Numbered from the stretch's first letter, positions 1-9,368 are shown. The stretch is DNA of 64,000 nt from UBA4582 sp964228885 (GCA_964228885.1 CAXRCG010000064.1:44041-108040), one strand, 5' to 3'. Translations and numbers: made by a program. Notes: a model not told the origin generated them from the letters alone.

Positions 1-262
1 CCCACATGTCCGGGGTAGCTGCGAGCGGTGTCTTACCATGGAAATCGATACACGTGTGGATGCCACGCTTGGGCATGTAGATCTGACAGGAGCCAAAGCC
101 CGCAATGCCACACATCTGTGGATCAACTACGCCTTGCACAAGCGCTGCAGTAATTGCTGCGTCGATTGCGTTGCCACCGCGTGCGAGTACCTGTGCACCG
201 GCTTCCGAAGCTTCTGGCTGAGCTGCGACGATCATTGATTTAGCGCGCTTATTTACAGGCAT
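1..262 (-). CDS. ggt: Gamma-glutamyltransferase, N-terminal part (cut by window edge)
   Basis: Only the first 87 codons are inside the window; the gene runs off the left edge. The visible protein starts MPVNKRAKSMIVAAQPEAS and contains ARGGNAIDAAITAALVQGVV followed by DPQMCGIAGFGS. This is the conserved N-terminal signature of the gamma-glutamyltranspeptidase (Ntn-hydrolase) family, which cleaves and transfers gamma-glutamyl groups of glutathione-like substrates. The ATG is preceded by GGAGAG at a good distance. No signal peptide is visible, so this member may be cytoplasmic, unlike the classical periplasmic enzyme. The catalytic Thr region lies outside the window, so activity cannot be judged. 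The 239 bases to the next gene hold nothing recognisable. Confidence 0.85.
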   Translation of the reverse strand, partial: MPVNKRAKSMIVAAQPEASEAGAQVLARGGNAIDAAITAALVQGVVDPQMCGIAGFGSCQIYMPKRGIHTCIDFHGKTPLAATPDMW

Positions 263-501
263 GAATCTCTCCGTTAAATGATAAAAATCTACTCGAGGAT
301 ATTTTGTTTAAACGCTTTTTTGAGCGCGTTCAAAATCATCTTGATTGATTTTTTCGCGAAAAACTCAAGCGCAAATGTTCAAGCATATCGATATTAATTC
401 GATCTCATGTCAGACAAGACATTGAAGAACGCTTTATCCCCTCACTTTTACCATCATCCCTTCCGAGGATTGTACCCGATAGAACAGGCGGTTAAAGACG
501 A

Positions 502-2310
502 CTAAAACCCAGCCTGGCCGCCTTCGATGGTTTCTAGCGCGTCGACATCTAACGCTTGATACTCCGTATTGCCTGGTAGCAGACCAAAAACCGGATCATC
601 GAACTGGCGAATGTTATAGGCTTGCTTGCGTAGGTCACCTTTGACCATCTTAAAGGTACCCGTTACATCGATATCAGGTTGGATTCGAACAAAAACCGGC
701 ACGGCATATCCCGGCAACTCGGTCCGCAGATACTCTGAAAATGCCGCAAGATCAAGTGATGACACGCCATCGGCTAAGGTAATGGCCGCCATACCAGCAC
801 GCCCATCGGCACCGGGTATTTCGACGCCATAAACATTACATAATTTAACCTGCGCAAAGCCATTGATAATTTCACCCACTTCGTTAGTCGAGACATTCTC
901 TGACTTCCAACGAAACGTGTCGCCGACTCGATCAACAAACTGGTAATGCGGATAGCCCAGGCTAAAGCCAACATCGACGGTTTGCATCAAATCGCCAGAG
1001 TTGAACCAAGCGTCACCGGTTTCTAAAGCATCACGAACGATCTTTTTCTCCGTGGCTTCTGGGTCGGTATATCCCTCGAATGCTGTATCTTTAGTGATTT
1101 TACCCAGCAATAATCCAGGCTCACCCTCAGACACCAACTGACATCGACCCGCGCTGTCACGAACGATTTCATCATTATCGACATCGTAACGGACCAAAGC
1201 GACTTCACTTGACGTCATTCCCACCGTGCAGTCTCGGTTCATCAAGTTAGCAAACGCCACATTGCCCTCGGATGAACCATAGAATTCTGCGACCCGCTTG
1301 ATACCGAATCGTTGCTTAAAACCAGTCCATACGTCAGGTCTCAAACCGTTTCCCATCATCGAGCGTAGCGGGTTTTTATGGTCATCAGCTTTCGCTTCTG
1401 TGTTCGACAAATAGCGACATAACTCTCCAATGTAGACAAGCAACGTGCAACCCTCGTCCCTGACCTCTTGCAAGAAATTAGAGGCAGAGAATTTTCGACG
1501 GATGAACATACTTGCGCCCGACACCATGGCTGCGCCAGCGCCAACCATTAGACCAGTGCCGTGATACAAGGGTAAGCAAATATACATACGGTCTTGTTCT
1601 GAACATTTAAACCCGGCTTTGGCGGCCATATCTGCCGAGGTTAAGTACCGACGATTCGATAGCACCGCGGCCTTCGGTAGACCGGTGGTGCCAGAGGTAA
1701 AAATATACAGCGCAACTTCACCTAACGTGGTTTCGCCTGTCCCCTCTGGGTCTTCTTCACTGGCCTCTAGTGCGCCGGCACTCAAATTTTTCGCCCAATT
1801 GGTAGTGGGCTCCTGCCCCAGCGCGGGCACTTCGAAGTAATCTTCTCCCTCAGCTAATTCAAGATCGGCTTTGACCTCATTTAACGCGCCTGAAATTTCA
1901 CTGCCGAAGATGCATTTTTTGGACTGAGTGACCGTGATGCAATGCATCAACGGCTTACCCGTTAGGTTAGTATTAATTAGACCTGCGGTCACACCAATTT
2001 TATTCAGGCCAACCAGTAATGCTAAAAACTCAATACGGTTCTCCATGATCACACTGACCGTATCACCTCTCTCGACGCCTTGACTGGTAATGTAGTGCGC
2101 ATATTGATTAGCTAAAGCATTAAATTCGGCCCAAGAGACCTCTTGACCTTCAAAACGGATTGCTGTGCGATGCCCAAAGATTTTGGCATTGGCTTCGACC
2201 CGCGCACCAATACAATCCGCAACAGAGGCTGGACGTGGAACCATGCCTTTTTTTAACTTAAGTAATGTTGGCACTTCCGACAGCACCGTAACAACATCTG
2301 CAACGCCCAT
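502..2310 (-). CDS. FATP-type long-chain acyl-CoA synthetase
   Basis: A 602-residue AMP-forming ligase. The P-loop-like motif YIFTSGTTGLPKAAVLS is near residue 205 and the adenylate-binding motif EFYGSSEGNVAF near residue 345. The C-terminal GDTFRWKSENVSTNEV matches the fatty-acid transport protein / very-long-chain acyl-CoA synthetase branch. Family knowledge: it activates fatty acids, or sterol and bile-acid side chains, with ATP and CoA. Its neighbours are a P450 on the same strand and a gamma-glutamyltransferase, so a role in degrading an oxygenated hydrophobic compound is possible but only inferred. The ATG has AAGGGA upstream. The exact substrate cannot be read from sequence. Confidence 0.9.
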   Translation of the reverse strand: MGVADVVTVLSEVPTLLKLKKGMVPRPASVADCIGARVEANAKIFGHRTAIRFEGQEVSWAEFNALANQYAHYITSQGVERGDTVSVIMENRIEFLALLVGLNKIGVTAGLINTNLTGKPLMHCITVTQSKKCIFGSEISGALNEVKADLELAEGEDYFEVPALGQEPTTNWAKNLSAGALEASEEDPEGTGETTLGEVALYIFTSGTTGLPKAAVLSNRRYLTSADMAAKAGFKCSEQDRMYICLPLYHGTGLMVGAGAAMVSGASMFIRRKFSASNFLQEVRDEGCTLLVYIGELCRYLSNTEAKADDHKNPLRSMMGNGLRPDVWTGFKQRFGIKRVAEFYGSSEGNVAFANLMNRDCTVGMTSSEVALVRYDVDNDEIVRDSAGRCQLVSEGEPGLLLGKITKDTAFEGYTDPEATEKKIVRDALETGDAWFNSGDLMQTVDVGFSLGYPHYQFVDRVGDTFRWKSENVSTNEVGEIINGFAQVKLCNVYGVEIPGADGRAGMAAITLADGVSSLDLAAFSEYLRTELPGYAVPVFVRIQPDIDVTGTFKMVKGDLRKQAYNIRQFDDPVFGLLPGNTEYQALDVDALETIEGGQAGF

Positions 2311-2971
2311 AACTTTCCCTTATTGAAACTCGTCAATGTTCGATGGTACAAGACCAGCGAGATCACTGCTACTAATCTGCTAAAACCCTTGAGTTGTCGA
2401 TCGCTCACACAACTGAGCTAACTAGCTTGAAGCTTTTTAGGATAAGCGCGTACAACCATTCGCCCAGGTGCCTAAGCGATATCAAGCTTCAGGGTATACG
2501 CAGCAGGTGCTTAGATCGTAAGTTGGCTATCCAATAATGCCCTTGGCATGAAATGCCCGTAGCGAACCGGCGCCCTCTCCAGCAAGCGGGCGGGATTGCC
2601 CGAGGTAAACAAGCACCCAATACCTCGACTAGGCTTTCCCCACCGGCTAAAGCTTTTTACCGAGCAATTTGATGCACATTTCTTTGGGTATTTCCAGCGA
2701 GCGAAATCGTTATCACCCCTATTAAACGGAGATGATAAGCATGCCGCGAACGAGTTAAATGGCGCAAAATTCCCGCTGCATGGTAGAAAAAGACAGAATG
2801 ATAATCGCGTCGAAACTAGGTATACGATTGATCAGGAGTCCAATTGTATATTAACGCTCATGCTAGCCGAAACTGAAGAATTCACATTTCACGCGTTGCG
2901 CGAATGACTTCGCCAGGAGACAGTCCTTCTGTTTGCGGATGACGCACGGGTCTGTATCGGCACTCCAAACG
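2311..2971. other. 660-base intergenic stretch with no supported gene
   Basis: The gap lies between the acyl-CoA synthetase start and the P450 stop. The only open frame of note runs 2596-2907 on the plus strand (103 codons). It begins with TTG, has no convincing Shine-Dalgarno sequence, and its product resembles nothing I recognise. No tRNA, terminator or repeat was seen apart from a short palindrome, TATCGCGCGATA, at the P450 stop codon. The stretch may contain decayed coding sequence. Confidence 0.5.
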
Positions 2972-4192
2972 CTATCGCGCGATAAAACGCACAGGCAAAC
3001 GCTTTAACCCACTAACAAAGGTTGCATGGATCCAAGCAGGGTCGCCATTTAACTGAATGTCCGTTGTTCGCTCGAGCAGGGCCTTGTAAAACGCATTCAT
3101 TTCCATTTTGGCGAGCAAATGCCCCAAGCAACGGTGCACGCCATAACCGAACGCGATTTGTTTGTTGGGTCGTCGGTCAACCTGAAACTCGAAGGGGTTG
3201 TTAAAAACTTCTTCGTCACGATTGCCAGAAGCGTACATCATCATCAAGCGATCGCCCTCTTTGATAGATCGTCCACGTAACGTGTAGTCCTCTGTCGCGG
3301 TTCTGAGGAAGTGTTTAACGGGGGTTTCCCAACGGAACATTTCTTCAATTGCGTGCGGCAACAGACTTATGTCGTTGCGCAATTTATTCATCTGTTCAGG
3401 ATTCTGCATCAACGCTAACAACCCGCCCGCTGTCGACGCGCTGGTTGTGTCATGTCCCGCGGTAGCTACAATCACGTAGTAACCTAACGCTTCCATATCT
3501 CCAATAGGTTGACCATCGATAACCGCGTTGGCAATCACACTGGCGACATCATCACCTGGATTGGCTCTTCTATCTGCAGTCATTTGGGAAAAGTAGTTGA
3601 AGAAATCCATCATGAACTGCATCCGTTCTTCATCGCTTCCCTCGCGCTGCATGTCCGGATCTTCAGAGCCAAATATCTCCTGAGTTAATTTGAGCATAAG
3701 TGCCTCATCTTTCTCAGGTACACCAAGTATCATCATAATCACCCGAAGTGGATACCAGATAGCGATATCACTAACAAAGTCGCATTCACCACCCATCGCC
3801 AACATTCGATCAACAAACGTCTCTGCGATTTCAGTCACTTTCGCTTCAAGGGTTTTCAGGTTCTGGGGCATAAACCAATCCTGAGTCAATCGGCGAAATT
3901 CGGCATGTTCTGCGCCATCCATATTAATCAGTGTGCGCATCTGCACCGGATTTGCTTCACGTATTTCTTCATCTTTTTTGCGGATGAGAACTGAATTTTG
4001 CGTATTTAGAAACTTCTCGTGCTGACGTTCGATTTCTATGATATCTGCGTGTTTGCTAACAGCCCAGAAGGGTTTGTAGTCTTCTGTTTCGATCAATGAA
4101 ACGGGATCGTTTTTGCGCATATCGGCATAAAGTGCATGCGCTTGATCAACGTCGCTCCACATTCGAGCACGCGTGATTTCCGAATAATCCAT
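2972..4192 (-). CDS. Cytochrome P450 monooxygenase
   Basis: A 406-residue soluble bacterial P450. The I-helix oxygen-activation motif is ATAGHDTTSAS, the K-helix ExxR is EEMFR, and the heme-binding loop is FGYGVHRCLGH with Cys355 as the thiolate ligand. The start was placed at the ATG at 4192 because GGGAGC lies just upstream and MDYSEITRARMW is a normal P450 beginning; the open frame extends 19 codons further upstream. The family inserts one oxygen atom into a substrate using electrons from a ferredoxin, but no ferredoxin or reductase gene is in the window. From memory the sequence resembles the bacterial sterol/terpene-hydroxylating CYP groups. The nearby FATP-type ligase would fit such a substrate, but this is inference. 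Confidence 0.9.
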   Translation of the reverse strand: MDYSEITRARMWSDVDQAHALYADMRKNDPVSLIETEDYKPFWAVSKHADIIEIERQHEKFLNTQNSVLIRKKDEEIREANPVQMRTLINMDGAEHAEFRRLTQDWFMPQNLKTLEAKVTEIAETFVDRMLAMGGECDFVSDIAIWYPLRVIMMILGVPEKDEALMLKLTQEIFGSEDPDMQREGSDEERMQFMMDFFNYFSQMTADRRANPGDDVASVIANAVIDGQPIGDMEALGYYVIVATAGHDTTSASTAGGLLALMQNPEQMNKLRNDISLLPHAIEEMFRWETPVKHFLRTATEDYTLRGRSIKEGDRLMMMYASGNRDEEVFNNPFEFQVDRRPNKQIAFGYGVHRCLGHLLAKMEMNAFYKALLERTTDIQLNGDPAWIHATFVSGLKRLPVRFIAR

Positions 4193-4353
4193 TTTTTGCT
4201 CCCTAAAGATGTTGCTTGATCCTACCAAAGATCGAGATCGGATTAACAAGCAATTTGAATTACAGCGAAAGATTCTGAGCGTCGCAGGAAGACCTATTGA
4301 CTTTCGAGCAACCGAAACCAGCCAGGCTGCGAGCAGCTTTTAAGGAAGGAATT

Positions 4354-4429
4354 TGGTGGAGCCAGGCGGGATCGAACCGCCGACCTCCTGCGTGCAAGGC
4401 AGGCGCTCTCCCAGCTGAGCTATGGCCCC
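4354..4429 (-). tRNA. tRNA-Ala (TGC)
   Basis: A 76-base cloverleaf on the minus strand starting GGGGCCATAGCTCAG, with anticodon TGC in the loop of CCTTGCACG, a normal TTCGATC T-loop and an encoded CCA end. It lies 165 bases downstream of tRNA-Ile. That order and spacing are typical of the 16S-23S spacer, but no 23S gene follows; the P450 start is reached after about 160 bases. Confidence 0.97.
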
Positions 4430-4529
4430 AGTAAACACTGGATTCGAACAATAAAATTGTCCTGGGTAGTACTAATATTCTAACTCATTGCGAGCTTTTT
4501 GCATGAGCTTATTTCGTAAGCCCAATATC

Positions 4530-4547
4530 GAAGTCATTTCTGACTTC
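4530..4547 (-). other. Hairpin in the tRNA-Ile/tRNA-Ala spacer
   Basis: A perfect 7-base-pair stem (GAAGTCA / TGACTTC) closed by a GAAA tetraloop, read on the minus strand. It is not followed by a T-run, so it is more likely a processing or spacer structure than a terminator. Confidence 0.5.
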
Positions 4548-4594
4548 CCGCATGCTCGTAAACCTGAGCGAGGCGCAGTTTATCATTATCCGAT

Positions 4595-4671
<77 letters not shown>

Positions 4672-4703
4672 CAATCAAACTTTGATCGCCAATCGATTCA
4701 ATT

Positions 4704-4709
4704 AGAGCA
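4704..4709 (-). promoter_or_regulatory. boxA-like antitermination core in the tRNA-Ile leader
   Basis: On the minus strand the leader contains TGCTCT, identical to the core of the rRNA antitermination boxA (consensus TGCTCTTTAACA), followed by AATTGA. It lies about 11 bases after the expected transcription start and 33 bases before tRNA-Ile. A six-base match alone is weak; the position after an rRNA-like promoter makes it worth noting. Confidence 0.35.
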
Positions 4710-4726
4710 GGCTGGCGAGGTGGCGT

Positions 4727-4754
4727 ATTATACGCACGGTTTTCTTATTTTCAA
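4727..4754 (-). promoter_or_regulatory. Sigma-70 promoter of the tRNA-Ile/tRNA-Ala unit
   Basis: On the minus strand TTGAAA (4754-4749) and TATAAT (4732-4727) are separated by 16 bases. The GC-rich discriminator ACGCCACC that follows is typical of stringently controlled stable-RNA promoters. The -35 begins directly after the tyrS stop codon, so the tRNAs can be expressed independently of tyrS. Confidence 0.8.
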
Positions 4755-4756
4755 GA

Positions 4757-6052
4757 TCAGTCCATCACGATCATGTGATGATTTTTCTTACCCTTCTGAA
4801 CTACGTGAAAACGACCATGTAATGCATCGGTTTTTTTCACAACATATTCTTGATCAGAGACTTTTACTCCGTTGACTGAGACAGCATTACTCTTTATCAA
4901 CTTGCGTGCCTGGCCCACTGTCACTTCTCCTCTCGGCGTTATGGCAAGTCCTGACTCGACCAGCACATCGATAAGATTCGAATCTCGGGGAAGCTGACTG
5001 GATGGCAGCCCGTCCATCGCCAATTGCGCAAGGTCCTCTGCTTCAAGAGATGCAAGCTGATTGGAAAACAGCGCGGTGCTGATTCGTTCGGCCGCTTCCA
5101 CGCCAGCTTCACCGTGCACAAGCTTGGTGACTTCTCGCGCTAGCGCAATGTGCGCCGTTCGGCTACCGGGGTCTTGTTCATGCGCAGCCGCTAGCTGATT
5201 AATTTGTTCACGGGTCAAGAAAGTGAAGATGCCTAGGTACTTTACAACATCCGAATCCGCACAATTGCGCCAAAACTGATAAAACATATAAGGAGAAGTT
5301 TTCTTTGGATCAATCCAGACAGCATTCCCCGCACTTTTACCAAACTTGGTGCCGTCAGCGTTCGTGATTAGTGGGTATGTTATCGCGTAGGCCTGATTGC
5401 CATTCATACGCCTTATGAGATCAATACCACTCGTAATATTTCCCCACTGGTCGCTTCCTCCCATTTGGATCGAGCAATTATGATCACGATTCAAGACAAC
5501 AAAATCGTATGACTGCAAAACCATATAGCTGAATTCAGTATAGGAGATGCCCTGACTATCATCTTCCAGCCTGCGTTTTATCGTATCCTTCTGGATCATC
5601 GCGTTTACGCTGAAATGTTTGCCGATGTCTCTAAGGTAGTCGATAACACCTATTCCTTCAGTCCAACTGGCGTTATCAACCACGATCGCTGAATTGGGCC
5701 CTCCGGAGAAATCCAAGAAGGCACTTGCTTGTTCACGAATTTTCTCGACAAAAGCCTTTACCGTCTCCGTTGGCTTCAAATCTCGCTCTGAGGATCTTCC
5801 ACCTGGATCTCCAATCATGCCAGTTGCACCACCGACCAAGAGGATGGGACGATGTCCCGCTAGCTGAAACCTCCGAAGGGCTAGCAGGGGAACGAGGTTA
5901 CCGATATGCAAACTGTCGGCTGTCGGGTCGAATCCACAGTAAACTGTGCGGGCGCCAGAGCCTAAATGATATATTAGTAAGTCCTCACTACTTACCTGAG
6001 CGATTAGCCCCAACGACCGCATCTGATCTATGAGATTCTCTTCGATTTCCAT
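4757..6052 (-). CDS. tyrS: Tyrosyl-tRNA synthetase
   Basis: A class I aminoacyl-tRNA synthetase of 431 residues that charges tRNA-Tyr with tyrosine. Visible motifs are YCGFDPTADSLHIGN (HIGH-type) near residue 45, GGSDQWGNITSG in the tyrosine pocket and KFGKSAGNAVW (KMSKS-type). A C-terminal S4 RNA-binding domain starts around RGEVTVGQARKLIKSN. The sequence follows the E. coli branch of TyrS. The start is placed at the ATG at 6052 (MEIEENLIDQMR), which aligns with the E. coli N-terminus; an in-frame GTG at 6079 would add nine residues. It is divergent from the M23 peptidase gene. Confidence 0.95.
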   Translation of the reverse strand: MEIEENLIDQMRSLGLIAQVSSEDLLIYHLGSGARTVYCGFDPTADSLHIGNLVPLLALRRFQLAGHRPILLVGGATGMIGDPGGRSSERDLKPTETVKAFVEKIREQASAFLDFSGGPNSAIVVDNASWTEGIGVIDYLRDIGKHFSVNAMIQKDTIKRRLEDDSQGISYTEFSYMVLQSYDFVVLNRDHNCSIQMGGSDQWGNITSGIDLIRRMNGNQAYAITYPLITNADGTKFGKSAGNAVWIDPKKTSPYMFYQFWRNCADSDVVKYLGIFTFLTREQINQLAAAHEQDPGSRTAHIALAREVTKLVHGEAGVEAAERISTALFSNQLASLEAEDLAQLAMDGLPSSQLPRDSNLIDVLVESGLAITPRGEVTVGQARKLIKSNAVSVNGVKVSDQEYVVKKTDALHGRFHVVQKGKKNHHMIVMD

Positions 6053-6264
6053 AACTCTTGTCCCAGCGCTCTTTTTCACTGCGCTTTCTTTGTTAATCTA
6101 CCCCTATTCCAGGGGAACAAAACCTGAGACCGATGTTTCTACATCAGGCTTCGTTGGTAGGCGAAGGGCGCAAAATACCTGATGCGGCAGGAATTACAAG
6201 GGCTGAGGCAATCTCATCCAAACTTGAACCACGACTAAAAATTTCAATTTGCCAAACAAATAGT

Positions 6265-6292
6265 TTGATTTTTTGTATATTTTTTATATATT
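6265..6292 (+). promoter_or_regulatory. Possible promoter of the M23 peptidase gene
   Basis: TTGATT (6265-6270) and TATATT (6287-6292) are 16 bases apart in a very AT-rich tract, about 55 bases before the ATG. The tract is so AT-rich that chance matches are likely. Confidence 0.35.
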
Positions 6293-6345
6293 TACCACCT
6301 TTTTATAAGAAGCTACAATAAATACAACAAATAGCTTATTGCTTT

Positions 6346-7701
6346 ATGAATAAATACCCAAAAACTCACCTCAAAGTTGCGATCGCGGCAACCGTTTGCT
6401 TTCTCATTTTCATTACAGCAGTGCCTGCGAAGGAGACCAGCGATACTTCCCGCATACCTGTTTCGCTTTCCATAGCGCCAAATGAAACGCTTGCTGAGAC
6501 CAGCGCAGAAGCACAGCCCGCCGCTGATTCGAAACGCGTAGCGATCGAGACTCCTGAGCCAACACCACCGGCTGCAGAGGATGAATGGGTGCACATTACC
6601 ATTCGTAAGGGAGACAGCTTGGCCGCAATCTTCAACCGCGCGGGGTTATCACCGAAAGACCTTCACGAGATCATGTCTTTGGGGAAAGAGGTCAAATCAC
6701 TCAAGAAAATTCTTCCTAAGAAAGAACTGAAATTCAAGATCGATGAAACTGGCGCACTCGCAGCACTCAACTATGCTGAGAGTCCCCTGCGTTCTCTACA
6801 AATAGTAAAAACAGGCAGTCTCTTCAAAGCCCAATGGCTCAAAGCCGAAACGGAGACCATCATTTCTTACAAGACTGCTTCGATCACTGCCGAGAAACCG
6901 TCTTTATACCACGCAGGTAAAGCTGCGGGGCTTTCAGATAATATGATCATGCAGCTGAGCAACGTGTTCCAATGGGACATCAGCTTCGCTTTGGATATAC
7001 GCAAAGACGACACATTTACCGTGCTCTATGAGGATATATACGTCGATGGCGAAAAGGTAAAAGAGGGTAATATTCTTGCCGCACAATTTAACAATCTGGG
7101 GAAAAGATTCGAAGCGGTGAGATACACCGATGAATCTGGCTATTCGGACTACTACGCTCAGGACGGCGCCAGCCTGAGAAAAGCTTTTATCCGGGATCCG
7201 GTTCACTTTTCGCACGTCAGCTCAAGCTTCAACATGCGGCGCCTGCACCCAATCCACAAGCGCGTAATGCCCCATCGCGGTATTGATTACGCGGCAAAAA
7301 AAGGTACGCCAGTACTGGCAGCTGGCGACGGCAAGGTGACTATTACGCGCCAAAATAATGCCTCAGGTCGCTTTATCGTCGTGCAACATGGCCAACAATA
7401 TACTACCAAATATCTGCACCTCTCGGGATTTGCTAAAGGTATCCGACCCGGTAAAACCGTCAAGCAAGGTCAGACCATTGGTTACGTTGGCGCTACTGGT
7501 TGGGCAACCGCCCCGCACTTGCACTATGAATTCCTAGTAAACGGCGTACACCGCAACCCGCGGACGGTAACGCTACCAAAGGCCGCCCCCATCAGCAAAT
7601 CAGGCTTTAAAAGGTTTAAGACAATGACCCAACCCACGCTAGTTAAACTCAACTCTGTGGCTGGCAATTCAAACTACGCTTACGCACCGTTAGAAAATTA
7701 G
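6346..7701 (+). CDS. MepM-like M23 murein endopeptidase
   Basis: A 451-residue envelope protein. It has an N-terminal hydrophobic segment (residues about 9-27, ending near AVPAKE), then a low-complexity linker. A LysM/OapA-like segment follows (HITIRKGDSLAAIFNRAGLS), and a C-terminal lysostaphin-type peptidase domain sits around residues 290-410. The zinc ligands are visible as HRGIDYA (HxxxD) and APHLHYE (HxH). The family cuts peptide cross-links in peptidoglycan to allow cell-wall growth. The gene is divergent from tyrS and convergent with erpA. In Pseudomonas, as I recall, anmK lies between this peptidase and erpA; it is absent here. The start has only a weak Shine-Dalgarno sequence. Confidence 0.92.
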   Translation: MNKYPKTHLKVAIAATVCFLIFITAVPAKETSDTSRIPVSLSIAPNETLAETSAEAQPAADSKRVAIETPEPTPPAAEDEWVHITIRKGDSLAAIFNRAGLSPKDLHEIMSLGKEVKSLKKILPKKELKFKIDETGALAALNYAESPLRSLQIVKTGSLFKAQWLKAETETIISYKTASITAEKPSLYHAGKAAGLSDNMIMQLSNVFQWDISFALDIRKDDTFTVLYEDIYVDGEKVKEGNILAAQFNNLGKRFEAVRYTDESGYSDYYAQDGASLRKAFIRDPVHFSHVSSSFNMRRLHPIHKRVMPHRGIDYAAKKGTPVLAAGDGKVTITRQNNASGRFIVVQHGQQYTTKYLHLSGFAKGIRPGKTVKQGQTIGYVGATGWATAPHLHYEFLVNGVHRNPRTVTLPKAAPISKSGFKRFKTMTQPTLVKLNSVAGNSNYAYAPLEN

Positions 7702-7708
7702 ACTGTCG

Positions 7709-8065
7709 CTAAAGCGAAAAGGAATTCCCGCAGCCGCAGGTTGTCGATGCATTTGGGTTACTTACCACAAATCGGGCACCAGACAGATCCTCTTTAAAAT
7801 CCACCTCGGCACCAACGAGGTATTGAAAACTAAGCGCGTCTACAATGAGCGAAACACCATCGTTTTCGATCAGCGTGTCATCTTCCTCGACATCTTCATC
7901 GAAGGTGAAACCGTATTCAAAACCTGAGCAGCCACCGCCCGTGACAAACACTCGCAGTTTCAGCTCGGGATTCTCTTCCTCAGCGATCAGCGCGCCCGCT
8001 TTTTGCGCTGCAGAATTGGTAAAGTTCAATCCCAGTGGGACAACAGTCTGTGGCGTATCACTCAT
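7709..8065 (-). CDS. erpA: Iron-sulfur cluster insertion protein ErpA
   Basis: A 118-residue A-type carrier of the HesB/IscA family that delivers Fe-S clusters to target proteins. The three ligand cysteines are present in GGGCSGFEYGF and the terminal CGCGNSFSL. The start is set at ATG 8065 (MSDTPQTVV), the usual family N-terminus; the open frame reaches seven codons further upstream. It ends seven bases from the convergent peptidase gene. Upstream on the same strand is a bactofilin. Confidence 0.95.
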   Translation of the reverse strand: MSDTPQTVVPLGLNFTNSAAQKAGALIAEEENPELKLRVFVTGGGCSGFEYGFTFDEDVEEDDTLIENDGVSLIVDALSFQYLVGAEVDFKEDLSGARFVVSNPNASTTCGCGNSFSL

Positions 8066-8117
8066 TTTTGTACTCAAACTTATCAAGGTTTTCTAGATCT
8101 TTTACTGTTCTTGGCCC

Positions 8118-8627
8118 TCAGGCCATCTTACTTTTTACTGGCGTCACGTGTAATGGTGACTTTTGCGATGCCAACGCGTCTTTAGTCTCCACTTGATCTT
8201 CGCTGTCAGTGCTATCTACCGAAGATGGTTCTGCCTTTGCTGTTATTTGTTGATTTGCTTCCTCAGCGGCACAAATCTTAACCAGTTTGCCGTCAACACG
8301 ACTCCCCATCACCATTTCTATCAAGTCATAATACACATTGCCTTTGATCTCAGCTTTTGCAGCGAGTTCGACGTGTCTGTCAGAATGGATGTCACCGATA
8401 ACCTTGCCATTAATAATAACGTTAGGCACATGTATCTCGCCTTCAACACGGCCTTTCTCGCTGACTGTCACCACAGCTTTTACGCCTTCCCGAGCATAGA
8501 CATTTCCCGTCACAACGCCATTGATCAACAATTGATCACTAAAGTGGATATCCCCCTCTATCTCACAATTATTAGCAACCAAGGAAACACCCGGTTCTGA
8601 TTTTTTGCCACTTTGAAAAAAAGCCAT
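8118..8627 (-). CDS. Bactofilin (polymer-forming cytoskeletal protein)
   Basis: A 169-residue protein with the bactofilin beta-helical core at residues about 15-115. It shows repeated short hydrophobic strands with glycine turns, such as LLINGVVTGNVYA and VIINGKVIGDIHS. The N-terminal MAFFQSGKK and the acidic C-terminal tail are typical. Bactofilins form membrane-associated filaments involved in cell shape, wall enzymes or polarity. The Shine-Dalgarno sequence GGGGGAT overlaps the stop of the upstream gene, so the two are translationally linked. Confidence 0.92.
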   Translation of the reverse strand: MAFFQSGKKSEPGVSLVANNCEIEGDIHFSDQLLINGVVTGNVYAREGVKAVVTVSEKGRVEGEIHVPNVIINGKVIGDIHSDRHVELAAKAEIKGNVYYDLIEMVMGSRVDGKLVKICAAEEANQQITAKAEPSSVDSTDSEDQVETKDALASQKSPLHVTPVKSKMA

Positions 8628-8630
8628 GGG

Positions 8631-9368
8631 CTATCCCCCTGTGAGTTGCCAGTCGAATTTCTTTTCAAGGCGCTGTGAGCCTCGACCTGACGACTGTGCG
8701 ACTATCATAATTTCTCTCGGAGAGAATCCTTCCGGAACATTTAGCTCTCCATCAATATTTTGGAAATAACGGAACTTGAAACGGATGGCTTCACTCTTGT
8801 CTTCGACCAAATCAACCAGTGACAAGCTGCGATCTTCCTTACCTAGTTTACCCAGAACCTTAATTTCCACACCACCTTGTATATAGTCGTGTTTATCGAC
8901 TATTTGAGTAAGCAGCAGACTGTAACGGAATCTACTCGGTTCAGATGACGGCTTCATATCCAAGCGCTCTATTCTAAGCCCTCTCTCCTCCGCATTTGGC
9001 ACCATCACGGCTTTGTAAAACCTTGTTTCTTCGCTTAGATCCGCAATTTTTTTCTGCAAGGCCTCAACTGTCTGCTGTATCTCTTCGTTTGCCCTCGAGT
9101 CTACCTGCCCACCAAGCTTCAGAACCGCAATATCTTGTCGAAGTTTGCTGACGAGCTTGTCAGACACGCTTAATTGTGACCGCAATTCATCACGTTCGTT
9201 CACAACCTCAACTTTTGTCACCATCCCCCGGTCGATTCCATAATTAAATGTCAGCCAACCCAACGCTAAAAACGCTAGCAGACAAAACAGAAATCCAACA
9301 CCCCGATAGTAAGGTCGATGTGGCACTACTACCATTTGGTATTGCTTACTGCCTTTTACTGTCGCCAT
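8631..9368 (-). CDS. Membrane-anchored coiled-coil protein of unknown function (DUF6776-like)
   Basis: A 245-residue protein with one transmembrane helix at about residues 20-40 (VGFLFCLLAFLALGWLTFNY). A predicted coiled coil at about 50-115 follows, rich in Glu/Gln/Leu heptads, and then a beta-rich C-terminal domain. The start was set at ATG 9368 because TTGGAAT lies before it and the sequence MATVKGSKQYQMVVVPHRP is a cytosolic tail leading into the helix. It is paired with a bactofilin four bases downstream, the arrangement I recall from Pseudomonas. It may anchor the bactofilin to the membrane, but that is inference. Confidence 0.75.
   Translation of the reverse strand: MATVKGSKQYQMVVVPHRPYYRGVGFLFCLLAFLALGWLTFNYGIDRGMVTKVEVVNERDELRSQLSVSDKLVSKLRQDIAVLKLGGQVDSRANEEIQQTVEALQKKIADLSEETRFYKAVMVPNAEERGLRIERLDMKPSSEPSRFRYSLLLTQIVDKHDYIQGGVEIKVLGKLGKEDRSLSLVDLVEDKSEAIRFKFRYFQNIDGELNVPEGFSPREIMIVAQSSGRGSQRLEKKFDWQLTGG

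Noticed and set aside
2596..2907. 103-codon plus-strand frame in the first intergenic gap
   Set aside because: TTG start without Shine-Dalgarno sequence and no recognisable family; kept only as an observation.
4330..4353. Terminator after tRNA-Ala
   Set aside because: GCTGC-TC-GCAGC is present downstream, but the loop would be only two bases and no T-run follows.
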